From positions 248,001 through 312,000 of the forward strand of contig JAHCAU010000002.1 in NCBI GenBank assembly GCA_019634715.1: a stretch of DNA of 64,000 nucleotides. Direction: 5' to 3'. Positions 52,963 through 61,607 of the stretch are shown here, one piece after another (position 1 is the first letter of the stretch; each line of letters begins with the position of its first letter). The stretch comes from Lysobacter sp. (lineage in GTDB: Bacteria > Pseudomonadota > Gammaproteobacteria > Xanthomonadales > Xanthomonadaceae). A program made the position numbers and the translations under genes. Below the pieces are notes generated by a model. It searched no databases. It had not been told where the DNA came from and saw only the letters and a list, made by a program, of their open reading frames with translations.

Positions 52963-55712
52963 TGAACAGCCGTGTCCTGCACGCCGTCACCGGTCGTCTG
53001 TCGCTGCGCCCGCCGCAGGAGGAATCTCTCAAACGCTTGGTTCGCGCGCTCGAAACCTCGCCTGACCTCTTGGGCCATGAGCGGGATATCGCCGCCGTTC
53101 TTTCCACGCTGAAGGCCGAGTTCCCCACGCTGGAGGACTTTGAGCGCGAGTTTCCCTCGCTGTGCTTCGCGCTGGCCACGGGCGTCGGCAAGACGCGGTT
53201 GATGGGCGCGTTCATCGCCTATTTGCATCTGGCGCATGGCATCAACAACTTCTTCGTGCTCGCGCCCAACCTGACCATCTACAACAAGCTGATCACGGAC
53301 TTCACACGCAACATGCCGAAGTACGTGTTCAAGGGCATTGCCGAGTTTGCGCAGCAGCCACCGCTGATCATCACCGGTGACAACTACGACCAGACTGGCG
53401 CAGCGGTGGACGACCAACCGCAGGGTTTCGCCCACGACGTGCGCGTCAACATCTTCAACATCTCCAAGATCAACTCCGAAGTGCGCGGCGGCAAGGAGCC
53501 GCGCATCAAGCGGATGAAGGAAGTGCTGGGCGACAGCTACTTCAACCACTTGGCGAACCTGCCCGATCTGGTGCTGTTGATGGACGAATCGCACCGCTAC
53601 CGCGCCAGCGCGGGCGTGCGTGCCATCAACGAGCTGAAGCCGCTGTTCGGCCTGGAAGTAACGGCGACGCCGTTCGTCGAAAGCAGCAAGGGGCCGGTGC
53701 CGTTCAAGAACGTGGTGATGGACTACCCGCTGGCGCGGGCGATGGAGGATGGTTTCGTCAAGGAGCCTGCGGTTGTCACCCAACGCAACTTCAAGGCCAG
53801 CGACCACACGCCGGAAGAAGTGGAGAAGACCAAGCTGGAAGACGGCGTGCGCTTGCACGAAACCACGAAGGTCGAGCTGCTCACTTATGCCCGCGAGAAC
53901 GGTGTCAAGCCGGTGAAGCCCTTCATGCTCGTCATCGCACGCGACACCACGCACGCTGCGAGTCTTTTGGCACTTCTGGAATCGGAAGCCTTCTACGAAG
54001 GGCGTTACGCGGGCAAGGTGATCCAGGTCGATTCCAGCCGCACCGGCGCGGAAGAGGAAGAGATGATTTCGCGCCTGCTGGCTGTGGAGAGTGTGGACGA
54101 GCCGACCGAGATCGTGATTCACGTCAACATGCTCAAGGAGGGCTGGGACGTGACCAACCTCTACACCATCGTGCCGCTGCGCGCCGCCAACGCGCGCACG
54201 CTGATCGAGCAGAGCATCGGGCGCGGCCTGCGCCTGCCTTATGGCAAGCGCACCGGCGTGGCGGCGGTGGATCGCCTGAACATCGTTGCCCACGACAAGT
54301 TTCAGGAGATCATCGACGAGGCCAACCGTGGCGATTCGCCGATTCGCCTGAAGCAGATCATCCTCGACGCGCCCAGTGCCGACGACAAGAAGGTAAGCGT
54401 GCAGGTCGGCTCCGGTGCTGCAGCGCGGCTTGGACTGGCGGATGCCGCGCCCGCAGTTGATCCAGCCTCGGCGGCTGCCTACTCTGACTCGGATGGTGGC
54501 GAGGCAAAACCCGCGCCGACGCCGGTGTTCACCACCGAGGCCGAGAAGCAAGCGGCGCGCGTGGTGATCGAAGTCATCGGCAAGCTGGAGACGCAGCGTG
54601 ATCTAGTGCCGACCAGTGGCGCACTGCTCACGCCCGAGGTGCAGAAGGTCATTCAAGCGGAGGTGGCAGAACGCCTGAAGCCGATGCAGGGCAACCTGCT
54701 GGCAGGCGCGGACGATGCGGCACCGGTGATTGATCTGACCAAAGTGGTAGCCAAGACCACCGAGATCGTGGTGCAACAGACTATCGACATCCCGCGCATT
54801 GCCGTTGTACCCAAGGGTGAGGTCACGACCGGCTTTCGCCCGTTCTTGCTGGACGTGAGCCAGCTTCGCCTGCAACCGGGCGAGCGCGAGATCGTCGGCC
54901 AGATGCTGCGCACCAACGAACAATTTACGCTGGCGGCGGAAATCGGCCTGAAAGAACAGCGCCCGGAGGACTACATCGTCCACGCGCTGGTGGACTTCGA
55001 CGACATCGACTACTTCACCCACGCCGACCTGCTCTATGACCTGGCGGGCCAGATGGTGCGGCACCTGCAGAGCTACCTCTCGGAATCCGAGGCGGTCAAC
55101 GTGCTGAATGGGCAGCGCAAGACCATCGCAAAGGAAATCCACTCGCAGATGATGGCGCACTTCTTCGAGGAAGCGACCGAGTTCGAGGTGCAGGTCAGTC
55201 GCGGCTTCACGGAACTGAAAGCCTGCAACTACACCGCTACGGCGGGACAAGCCCCGCGCCATTTCCGCGAAACGGTGGAGGACGTGGGCCGCATCAAGCA
55301 GATGCTGTTCGGCGGGTTCACCAAGTGCCTTTACCCATTGCAAAAGTTCGACTCGGACACCGAGCGCCGCTTCGCCGTCATCCTCGAACGCGACGCGAAC
55401 AAGTGGTTCAAGCCCGCGAAGGGACAGTTCCAGATCTACTACAAGCTCGGCACCGAGCAGCCGGAGTACGTGCCGGATTTCGTGGTGGAAATGGATGCGT
55501 TCATCCTGCTGGCCGAGACCAAGAAGCGCGACGATCTGAAATCGGATGAAGTCGTCGCCAAGGCTGCGGCGGCATTGCGCTGGTGCAAATACGCTTCAGA
55601 TCACGCCAGAAACGTCGGTGGCAAGCCGTGGAAATACATCCTGGTGCCACACGATGAAATCGCAGAGTCGAAGCGGCTGGCCGATTTCCTGCGGTTCGAA
55701 GTGAAGGACTGA
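52962..55712 (+). CDS. Type III-like restriction subunit (Res)
   Basis: A 916-residue DEAD-box/nuclease protein. Helicase motif I is 'LATGVGKTRLMGAFIAYL' near residue 72, motif II 'LLMDESHRYRAS' near 206, motif VI 'LIEQSIGRGLRLPYGKRTG' near 418. The C-terminal endonuclease is a PD-(D/E)xK fold: 'VPDFVVEMDAFILLAETKKR' near 836-855, with Asp, Glu and Lys all present. Together with Mod it forms the restriction-modification core of the island. The start overlaps the Mod stop; it ends 17 bases before the GHKL gene. Confidence 0.92.
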   Translation: MNSRVLHAVTGRLSLRPPQEESLKRLVRALETSPDLLGHERDIAAVLSTLKAEFPTLEDFEREFPSLCFALATGVGKTRLMGAFIAYLHLAHGINNFFVLAPNLTIYNKLITDFTRNMPKYVFKGIAEFAQQPPLIITGDNYDQTGAAVDDQPQGFAHDVRVNIFNISKINSEVRGGKEPRIKRMKEVLGDSYFNHLANLPDLVLLMDESHRYRASAGVRAINELKPLFGLEVTATPFVESSKGPVPFKNVVMDYPLARAMEDGFVKEPAVVTQRNFKASDHTPEEVEKTKLEDGVRLHETTKVELLTYARENGVKPVKPFMLVIARDTTHAASLLALLESEAFYEGRYAGKVIQVDSSRTGAEEEEMISRLLAVESVDEPTEIVIHVNMLKEGWDVTNLYTIVPLRAANARTLIEQSIGRGLRLPYGKRTGVAAVDRLNIVAHDKFQEIIDEANRGDSPIRLKQIILDAPSADDKKVSVQVGSGAAARLGLADAAPAVDPASAAAYSDSDGGEAKPAPTPVFTTEAEKQAARVVIEVIGKLETQRDLVPTSGALLTPEVQKVIQAEVAERLKPMQGNLLAGADDAAPVIDLTKVVAKTTEIVVQQTIDIPRIAVVPKGEVTTGFRPFLLDVSQLRLQPGEREIVGQMLRTNEQFTLAAEIGLKEQRPEDYIVHALVDFDDIDYFTHADLLYDLAGQMVRHLQSYLSESEAVNVLNGQRKTIAKEIHSQMMAHFFEEATEFEVQVSRGFTELKACNYTATAGQAPRHFRETVEDVGRIKQMLFGGFTKCLYPLQKFDSDTERRFAVILERDANKWFKPAKGQFQIYYKLGTEQPEYVPDFVVEMDAFILLAETKKRDDLKSDEVVAKAAAALRWCKYASDHARNVGGKPWKYILVPHDEIAESKRLADFLRFEVKD

Positions 55713-55729
55713 TTTGAAGGAGCGTTGAT

Positions 55730-57484
55730 ATGAGCCGTGCCCAGCTGCGTTTTCAGGTTGATTCCCGACTCGCCACATTGCTGAGTCAGGAATACCCGTC
55801 ATCAGAGCGGGCGTTGAAGGAGCTCGTCGATAACGCGTGGGATGCCGACGCCGAGCACGTATCTGTCACTCTCCCGAAGCCACTGAGCGGTGGCTCCATC
55901 GACATTGAGGACGATGGAAGCGGTATGACCGAAGAGGAGCTGCGGCGGCATTATTTGGCCATTGCATCCGATCGCCGCTCACGGCGCGGAGAACGTACCG
56001 CCGGGAAGAGCCGCCCGGTCAAGGGCAGAAAAGGCATCGGCAAGTTTTCTGGCCTCATGGCGGCGGCCACCATGATGCTCGAAACGCGTGCGCGCGGCCG
56101 CCTGTGCCGGATTTCGCTGCGCTTGGATGACCTTGCGCGCGTTGAAGATATCGAGCAGTTGGATATCAGCTTGCACAGCGAACCGTGCGCGCCCGAACTC
56201 CACGGGACAACCATTACGCTCAACGACTTGCACCAGGGTTTGGCTTACCCGGATGCCAACCGCCTACGCCAGATCCTGTTACAGGATTACGGTCGGCAGG
56301 ATGACTTCGCGATCACGGTTGACGACAAGCGTCTGGATGTTGACGACGTATCAGGGCGTTATGCAGAGCAGGATCAGTCCTTGCCAAATGTGGGCAAGGT
56401 GAAACTGCGGTTCTCTATCAGCGATGGCAAGTCAGGATTGCGTCAGCCTGGCATTACCTTGCGCGTGGATGGCAAGGCCGTGGGGCGGCCAGGATTCTTT
56501 GGCTTGGATCAACGGGATGACTTCCCGCGCAAGTTACTTCGCAAGCTCTACGGCGAAGTCGAGGCGGACGGACTGCGCGATCACATCACGGCTGGTTGGG
56601 ATGCTGCCGTTGAGAATAGTGAACTTTTGAAGGAGGTTGAGGCATACGTCCAGCCCATTCTCCGGGAGGCGTATGAGCAGCAGTACCGGCAAGAGATCCA
56701 GCTTGCACAGGCTCGACTGCAAAAAGCGATCCTTACTCGACTCTCAGCGCTGCCGGAACACAAAAGGGTTTTTGCAGATCGGGCGATCAAGAAAATCCTC
56801 GACAAGTATTACGGCGAACCGGAGAGCAAGGTCGAGCCGGTGGTGAATGTGTTGCTGGAGGCAATGGAACGATCCGATTACCGTATTCTTCTTGAGCACA
56901 TTGCGGAAGCAACTTCGAGCGACGTTGCAGGGGTAGCCGAGCGGCTGGATGAGTTTGGCTTGGCAGAGATGGCATTCCTGGTTCAGCAAGCCGCAGCGCG
57001 CCAAGTTTTTCTTGATCAACTGGAACTGCTTGTTCGTGACGCAACAACTACCGAGGCCGTCTTGCACAAAGCCCTGGAACGTAACTTGTGGGTGTTTGGT
57101 CCGGAGTATTCCCTGTTCAGCTCAAACAGCACATTGCGGCGACAAGTGGAAGATGTTCTTGGGAAGGTCTATACGGGAGACAAGGCCGACAAACGTCCTG
57201 ACCTGCTTCTCAACGAGAATCTGAGCGGCAAGTACTTATTGATCGAATTCAAACGGCCAAGCCACGCGCTGAATCACGGTGATTACGTACAGGCAATCGG
57301 CTATAGGCATGAACTGACAAAGTACGTTGGCTCTGCTGTTCAGGTTTTGTTGGTCGGTGGAGGCAGGTCTGCCGACTTTCCTACTGGAAATCGTGAGCCG
57401 GATGTTGAGGAGCGAATCTTTGGACAGATCATCTCCACAGCACGGCGACAGATTGAGTGGCTGCTCCGGACGGAGAGCTCTTGA
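55730..57484 (+). CDS. GHKL ATPase fused to a DUF4263/Shedu-like nuclease domain
   Basis: A 584-residue protein with AAGGAG upstream of its ATG. The N-terminal GHKL (MutL/Hsp90-type) ATPase has N-box 'ELVDNAWDADAEHVSV' near residue 30, G1 'IEDDGSGMTEEEL' near 62 and G2 'VKGRKGIGKFSGLMAA' near 100. A helical middle follows. The last 120 residues have a DUF4263-like PD-(D/E)xK core: 'NLWVFGPEYSLF', 'RPDLLLNEN', 'YLLIEFKRPSHAL' and 'DYVQAIGYRHEL', with Asp, Glu and Lys in place. Base composition is lower in GC than its neighbours in places. Likely an ATP-gated effector nuclease. Confidence 0.85.
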   Translation: MSRAQLRFQVDSRLATLLSQEYPSSERALKELVDNAWDADAEHVSVTLPKPLSGGSIDIEDDGSGMTEEELRRHYLAIASDRRSRRGERTAGKSRPVKGRKGIGKFSGLMAAATMMLETRARGRLCRISLRLDDLARVEDIEQLDISLHSEPCAPELHGTTITLNDLHQGLAYPDANRLRQILLQDYGRQDDFAITVDDKRLDVDDVSGRYAEQDQSLPNVGKVKLRFSISDGKSGLRQPGITLRVDGKAVGRPGFFGLDQRDDFPRKLLRKLYGEVEADGLRDHITAGWDAAVENSELLKEVEAYVQPILREAYEQQYRQEIQLAQARLQKAILTRLSALPEHKRVFADRAIKKILDKYYGEPESKVEPVVNVLLEAMERSDYRILLEHIAEATSSDVAGVAERLDEFGLAEMAFLVQQAAARQVFLDQLELLVRDATTTEAVLHKALERNLWVFGPEYSLFSSNSTLRRQVEDVLGKVYTGDKADKRPDLLLNENLSGKYLLIEFKRPSHALNHGDYVQAIGYRHELTKYVGSAVQVLLVGGGRSADFPTGNREPDVEERIFGQIISTARRQIEWLLRTESS

Positions 57485-57504
57485 TCTCCTTCGGTTCTAA
57501 ATAT

Positions 57505-57528
57505 GCACCGAACGTCGATATTCGGTGC
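57505..57528. terminator. Candidate bidirectional hairpin terminator
   Basis: GCACCGAA (57505-57512) pairs perfectly with TTCGGTGC (57521-57528) around an eight-base loop, in the 53-base gap between the convergent ends of the defence operon and the TIGR03747 gene. There is no strong T-run, but the position fits a shared terminator. Confidence 0.55.
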
Positions 57529-57537
57529 TGTGTGTGG

Positions 57538-58287
57538 TTATAAGTACTTCTTGAAGCTACCCGCAGTCAGGCTCACGGCCAGTCCCAGCAAGGCGGCGCT
57601 GGGCAGCAGGATCAGCAGTGGATGCACCGAGATCGGCAAGGCCAGGTACGTGATCCACGGCAGCACGGCCAGCGGCATCAGGCTCGCCTTCGCGCGGTGG
57701 TAGATGAAGCCGGATTCCCGGCCCGCGCCGAACCGGCGCACGTCCCGCCGCACAAGACCGTCGATCAGGCCGACGAACGCCGCAGTGAAGATCAGTGGCA
57801 ACGTGAGCACCAGAACCAGCAGGCGCACCAGGAACGTGAGCGTGGTGAAGGCCGCGGCAATCAGGTAGTTCTCGGCCCAGACATAGACTTGGCTGATGTG
57901 GTAGCGGAAGTTGCGCGTCTGCCCGTGGCTGGGTGCGCGGGCGCGCTCGGCGGTCTGGCTCATGCGCTCCAGCAGCCCGGAGCGAACGAATACCCATTCG
58001 TAGCCGGTATCCACCAGTTCGTGCGCAGTGCGCCCCGGCTCCTGCACGACCACGCTGCGCGTGAAGTGGCTGGACAGGTGCCCAAGTTCGTACTGCAACA
58101 TCTGCTGCGAGTGCCGCCAGCCCTGGTCCTTCCAGAACAGGTGCATGCCGATGCACTCCACGACGATCGAGAACAGTAGCGAGCCGATCAGCACCCCGAG
58201 CAGCCGGAACGGCAAGGTGATGGTGCCGACGATCAGGCCCTGGCGCTGGTTCTGCTCCCGTTGCGCAGTCGAGGCGGCGTCCTTCAT
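57538..58287 (-). CDS. ICE membrane protein, TIGR03747 (PFL_4697) family
   Basis: A 249-residue membrane protein with helices near the start ('LPFRLLGVLIGSLLFSIVVE'), middle ('FLVRLLVLVLTLPLIFTAAF') and end ('VLPWITYLALPISVHPLLIL'). The 'RDVRRFGAGRESGFIYHRAK' loop between the last helices is the most conserved part in this family. The ATG overlaps the traD stop. Its 3' side is where the defence island was inserted. Confidence 0.9.
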   Translation of the reverse strand: MKDAASTAQREQNQRQGLIVGTITLPFRLLGVLIGSLLFSIVVECIGMHLFWKDQGWRHSQQMLQYELGHLSSHFTRSVVVQEPGRTAHELVDTGYEWVFVRSGLLERMSQTAERARAPSHGQTRNFRYHISQVYVWAENYLIAAAFTTLTFLVRLLVLVLTLPLIFTAAFVGLIDGLVRRDVRRFGAGRESGFIYHRAKASLMPLAVLPWITYLALPISVHPLLILLPSAALLGLAVSLTAGSFKKYL

Positions 58288-60476
58288 GGCGAGGCCTCGT
58301 CGCCCGTGCCATCGCTGGTGGCAGGGGTCACCGTGAGAGGTTCGGCTGGAGCGACGTCATCAAGCAGGTCATCGGGCAAGCCCGTGTCCTGCAAGGCCGG
58401 GGCGCTGGTGAACTCCCACCACTGCGTCGCTTCGCTGTAGCTCTGGCGCATATACCCGGCCAGTTGCTGCAAGTCTGCCGGCATCACCTCGTCCGGGTCC
58501 GGCGCCGGCAGCGGCATACGCACTTTCCAAAGCTGACCGCCCTGCAGCAGCGCGAAGCACTGGCCCTTGGGTAGGCCGACGACATGCGACGGCTCGATCA
58601 TCGGCACGCTGGACATGCTGATGCGGTCCTGGGTGTTCGACGTGAAATCCGTCGCCCCGCGAATGTCCGAGCTGTCCGTCGCGCCGCTGACGATGGTGGT
58701 CGTATAGACCTCGACCTTCGGCAACTGCCTTGTCAGCAGTTCAGCGGTGGCCGTCTCGCGCACGCGCAGCATGAACAGGTTGTTGAAGTTGCCGATCACC
58801 TGACCGGCCTTCGCGCGGTTGCCGATGCGGGCTTCGATGTCCGAGAGGGTCTGCGTGTACGCGGTGACCTGGAGGCCTGCGCCACCACCCTTGTTGATCA
58901 ATGGGATGAACTCGTCGCCCATCAGCTCGTTGAACTCGTCGGCGTGGACGTTGATCGGCACGCGCGTGCCTGCCGATGCGCCCGGCAATCCGTCGTCGAT
59001 CCCATGCTTGTAGATATGCCCGGCGACCGACACGAGATCGCTGAACATGGAGTTGCCGACCGCTGCGGCGACCTCGGCGTCGGACAGTGCATCCAGGCCC
59101 ACATAGACCACGGCGCGCTTACGGATGACCTGCATCCAATCGAAGATCGGGCGCGGGTCGGCCAGGTCGGAGTAGTTCGGGGCCAGGAGCTGCGCGATCT
59201 TGCCGCTGGTGAGCTTCTCCAGCAGCGGCAAGAGGCTGGCGACGATCTTGTCGAAGTACGTCTTGTCGTAACGGACGGCCGAGCGCAGGCCATCCAGCAC
59301 CGGGGCGTAGTTGCGCGCCTGCGAGAGGTACTGCTCCAGCGCCACCACGCGCTTCTCGCGCCCGATCATGTTGCGCGGGATGTTCTTCTCGTTGAGCTTG
59401 GCCTCGATCTGGACGATCACCTCCCAGGCCTTGGGCTCCGTCTTCGCGAAGTAGTGCTGGGCGTACTCGATGAACAGCGCGTCGATGTTGATTACGTGAC
59501 GCTGGATCAGCATGTAGTCCGGGCGCTGCCCCAGTTCCACCAAGGCGCGGGCGATGATGTTGACGAAGCGCCAGGCGAACTCGCGGAAGGCCGCGCTGTT
59601 GCCCTCGCCGGAAAGCTGCCCCGCGACGCGAGTCGCCACCTCGCTGATTCGCCCAAAACGGCCCACGGCGTTGTAGCGCGCGGAAATGTCCGGCCAGCCC
59701 AAATGAAAGACGTAGAACTCGCCTTCGCGGCCCGCGCGCTTGGCCTCGACGTACATCCGCTTCAGAAGATCGGCGTCGCCCTTGGGGTCGATGACGATCA
59801 CGACCTCGTGCTCGCCCGCAGCGTTCACGCGCCGGATGTCCTGCGTCACGAACAGTTCGGCCAGCCGGGTCTTACCGACTCGCGTCGTGCCCAGCACCAG
59901 CGAGTGGCCGACGCGCTCGCCGAGCGGCAGGCTGACGTCCACCTCTTCGGGTTCGATGCCGTGCAGGCGCGGCAGGCCGCCCACAGGCGGCAGCGGCCGC
60001 ACCGGGTTGAAAGGCACGTCCCAGCCGGTGAGCGCGGACAGCCGGGACAGCGGGAACGGCGCGAACTCCAGGCGTTCTTCCAGGCGACGCGCCAGCCGGT
60101 AGGCCGGCGTCGGCTCGACGTAGCGGCGGAACTCCGGCCGGTACGTCTGCATCAGCCTATGGGTGTGCTTCTGCTCCCACAGGAACCCGCGCCCCACGAA
60201 CAGCCGCTGCTGGCTGACCGGCACGTCCTTGCTGGTCATCACGTACCGAGGCAGGCGGCGGATGTTGCGCCGGTAGCGCAGGATGACGCGGGCATCGCGG
60301 TAGCGGATGGCACCGTAGGCCCCGAACGCCAGGGCACTGCCGACGCCCATCGACGGGCTCAGCGCGAGCGACCACGGGGCCACCAGGCACAGGAACGCGG
60401 CGCCCGCGCATGCGGCAACGGTGTATAGCTCCACCGCTGGGCGTAGCAGTACCTCGACCGGCTGTTTCCCCGACAT
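58284..60476 (-). CDS. traD: Conjugative coupling factor TraD (SXT/TOL class)
   Basis: A 730-residue type IV coupling protein. Two N-terminal membrane helices precede Walker A 'VLGTTRVGKTRLAELFVTQ' near residue 195 and Walker B 'EVVIVIDPKGDADLL' near 225. 'VPINVHADEFNELMG' near 515 is the second-acid/sensor region, and 'GLQVTAYTQTLSDIEARIG' follows. It delivers the relaxase-DNA complex to the T4SS. It starts 4 bases before the TIGR03765 stop region and is coupled to TIGR03747 by overlap. Confidence 0.95.
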   Translation of the reverse strand: MSGKQPVEVLLRPAVELYTVAACAGAAFLCLVAPWSLALSPSMGVGSALAFGAYGAIRYRDARVILRYRRNIRRLPRYVMTSKDVPVSQQRLFVGRGFLWEQKHTHRLMQTYRPEFRRYVEPTPAYRLARRLEERLEFAPFPLSRLSALTGWDVPFNPVRPLPPVGGLPRLHGIEPEEVDVSLPLGERVGHSLVLGTTRVGKTRLAELFVTQDIRRVNAAGEHEVVIVIDPKGDADLLKRMYVEAKRAGREGEFYVFHLGWPDISARYNAVGRFGRISEVATRVAGQLSGEGNSAAFREFAWRFVNIIARALVELGQRPDYMLIQRHVINIDALFIEYAQHYFAKTEPKAWEVIVQIEAKLNEKNIPRNMIGREKRVVALEQYLSQARNYAPVLDGLRSAVRYDKTYFDKIVASLLPLLEKLTSGKIAQLLAPNYSDLADPRPIFDWMQVIRKRAVVYVGLDALSDAEVAAAVGNSMFSDLVSVAGHIYKHGIDDGLPGASAGTRVPINVHADEFNELMGDEFIPLINKGGGAGLQVTAYTQTLSDIEARIGNRAKAGQVIGNFNNLFMLRVRETATAELLTRQLPKVEVYTTTIVSGATDSSDIRGATDFTSNTQDRISMSSVPMIEPSHVVGLPKGQCFALLQGGQLWKVRMPLPAPDPDEVMPADLQQLAGYMRQSYSEATQWWEFTSAPALQDTGLPDDLLDDVAPAEPLTVTPATSDGTGDEASP

Positions 60477-60480
60477 GGCT

Positions 60481-61020
60481 TCATTGCTCGATGCCGGTGG
60501 CCGTGATCAGCGCCGGGTAGTGCCGCAGGCCCAGACGCTCGGCCAGGTCGTCGCCGGACACAGGCGCGAGCGGCACACCGGGCACCAGGCTGCGCAGCCG
60601 CGCCAGGCCCTGCATGGTCTCGACGTTGACTACCAGACCGACCGCGCCGCGCTCGCGCAGCGCTGCCGCCTGGCGGCGCAGCCAGGCATGGGACGCCTCG
60701 TCGTCGCCGACGACCACGAAAGGCCGCAGACCCGGAGCCTCGATGACCCGCCGCGCGACGGTGCCGGGCGTGAGCTTGGCGCTGCGCACGGGTAGCATCG
60801 CGGCCTCGTCCGCCGGCGTGGCGGGACCCTGGGGTGTCGGGATCGGCGGCCGGGCCGGCGCGTTGGCGCGCGGCTGGAGGTTCAGGGCTTCGTAATACGG
60901 CAGCGCCGACGTGCCGCCACGGTCTTCGACCACGATCAGCGGCTCGCCGGCACGCGAGGCCAGCGGCAGACCTGCCAGCAGCACGAGCAGACCCCGAAAG
61001 GCCAGATGGGATGTCGTCAT
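60481..61020 (-). CDS. ICE protein, TIGR03765 (PFL_4695) family
   Basis: A 179-residue exported protein with signal 'FRGLLVLLAGLPLASRAGE'. 'LIVVEDRGGTSALPYYEALN' just after cleavage and 'HYPALITATGIEQ' at the C-terminus are family-typical. The ATG at 61020 overlaps the transglycosylase stop; the longer frame upstream is a shadow. Molecular role is unknown; its place between the transglycosylase and traD is conserved in this ICE class. Confidence 0.88.
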   Translation of the reverse strand: MTTSHLAFRGLLVLLAGLPLASRAGEPLIVVEDRGGTSALPYYEALNLQPRANAPARPPIPTPQGPATPADEAAMLPVRSAKLTPGTVARRVIEAPGLRPFVVVGDDEASHAWLRRQAAALRERGAVGLVVNVETMQGLARLRSLVPGVPLAPVSGDDLAERLGLRHYPALITATGIEQ

Positions 61021-61607
61021 GGGGATGTCTCCTGACGCGCGGCGAGGACCGCGGCGGTTGGGCGCGCGCCCTGCACCCGGGCGAGGTGGCGCGACACACT
61101 GCGCCGGTAGCGGGCGGCAGGCTCGCCGCCCGCAGGACGGTGGTAGCGGCCGATCGCCAGCAACCAGTCCTCGCCGGGGGTGTGCTGCTCGCGCAGGATC
61201 TCGGCAGCGATGGCGAGGTTGCGGTACGGGTCCAGCAGGTCGCACGCGCTGGCGTAGCGCTGCTGATGGTAGCCGAGGTTGATCTGGCCCAGGCCCGCGT
61301 CGATGCGCGTGTGCGGCGTGGAGCGCATCACCTGCTGCAAGCCCGCGCAGGCGTCGGCGCGGGTCGCATAGCGGCGCGACTGGCCGGCGACGTTGAGCGA
61401 CCACGGCCACGGGACGATGCGCCCGTTGCGCCGGATGCCGCTTTCCTGCAAGGCCACTGCGTAGAGCACCGTCGAGGGGATGCCTGCGCGCTGTGCGGCG
61501 AGCTGGTAGGCCGGTGGCGGAACCTCCTGGGCCTGGGCGACGCAGGCGCACAGGCCAGCGGCGAGCACCAGTGCGCGCAGGAGTGCGGCTATGGCTGGCG
61601 CTGCCAT
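61017..61607 (-). CDS. Lytic transglycosylase (SLT, VirB1-like)
   Basis: A 196-residue exported lysozyme-like protein. The ATG at 61607 gives a signal peptide ('LLRALVLAAGLCACVAQAQ'), then 'STVLYAVALQESGIRRNGRI' with the catalytic Glu, 'PWPWSLNVAGQSRRY' and 'RIDAGLGQINLGYHQQRY', the SLT motif. It cuts peptidoglycan so the T4SS can be built. It overlaps the TIGR03759 gene by 19 bases. Confidence 0.93.
   Translation of the reverse strand: MAAPAIAALLRALVLAAGLCACVAQAQEVPPPAYQLAAQRAGIPSTVLYAVALQESGIRRNGRIVPWPWSLNVAGQSRRYATRADACAGLQQVMRSTPHTRIDAGLGQINLGYHQQRYASACDLLDPYRNLAIAAEILREQHTPGEDWLLAIGRYHRPAGGEPAARYRRSVSRHLARVQGARPTAAVLAARQETSP

Noticed and set aside
52932..54551. 539-codon minus-strand frame opposite Res
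   Set aside because: Res motifs I, II and VI are all on the plus strand; the reverse frame is a composition artefact.
43180..57484. Assignment of the island to BREX, DISARM or Wadjet
   Set aside because: No PglZ, BrxC/L, DrmA/DrmB or Jet components are visible; the helicase alone recalls DISARM DrmD, and the PHP-ABC protein is TrlF-like, not JetC.
58584..60428. 614-codon plus-strand frame opposite traD
   Set aside because: Shadow of the coupling-protein gene, without motifs or initiation signals.
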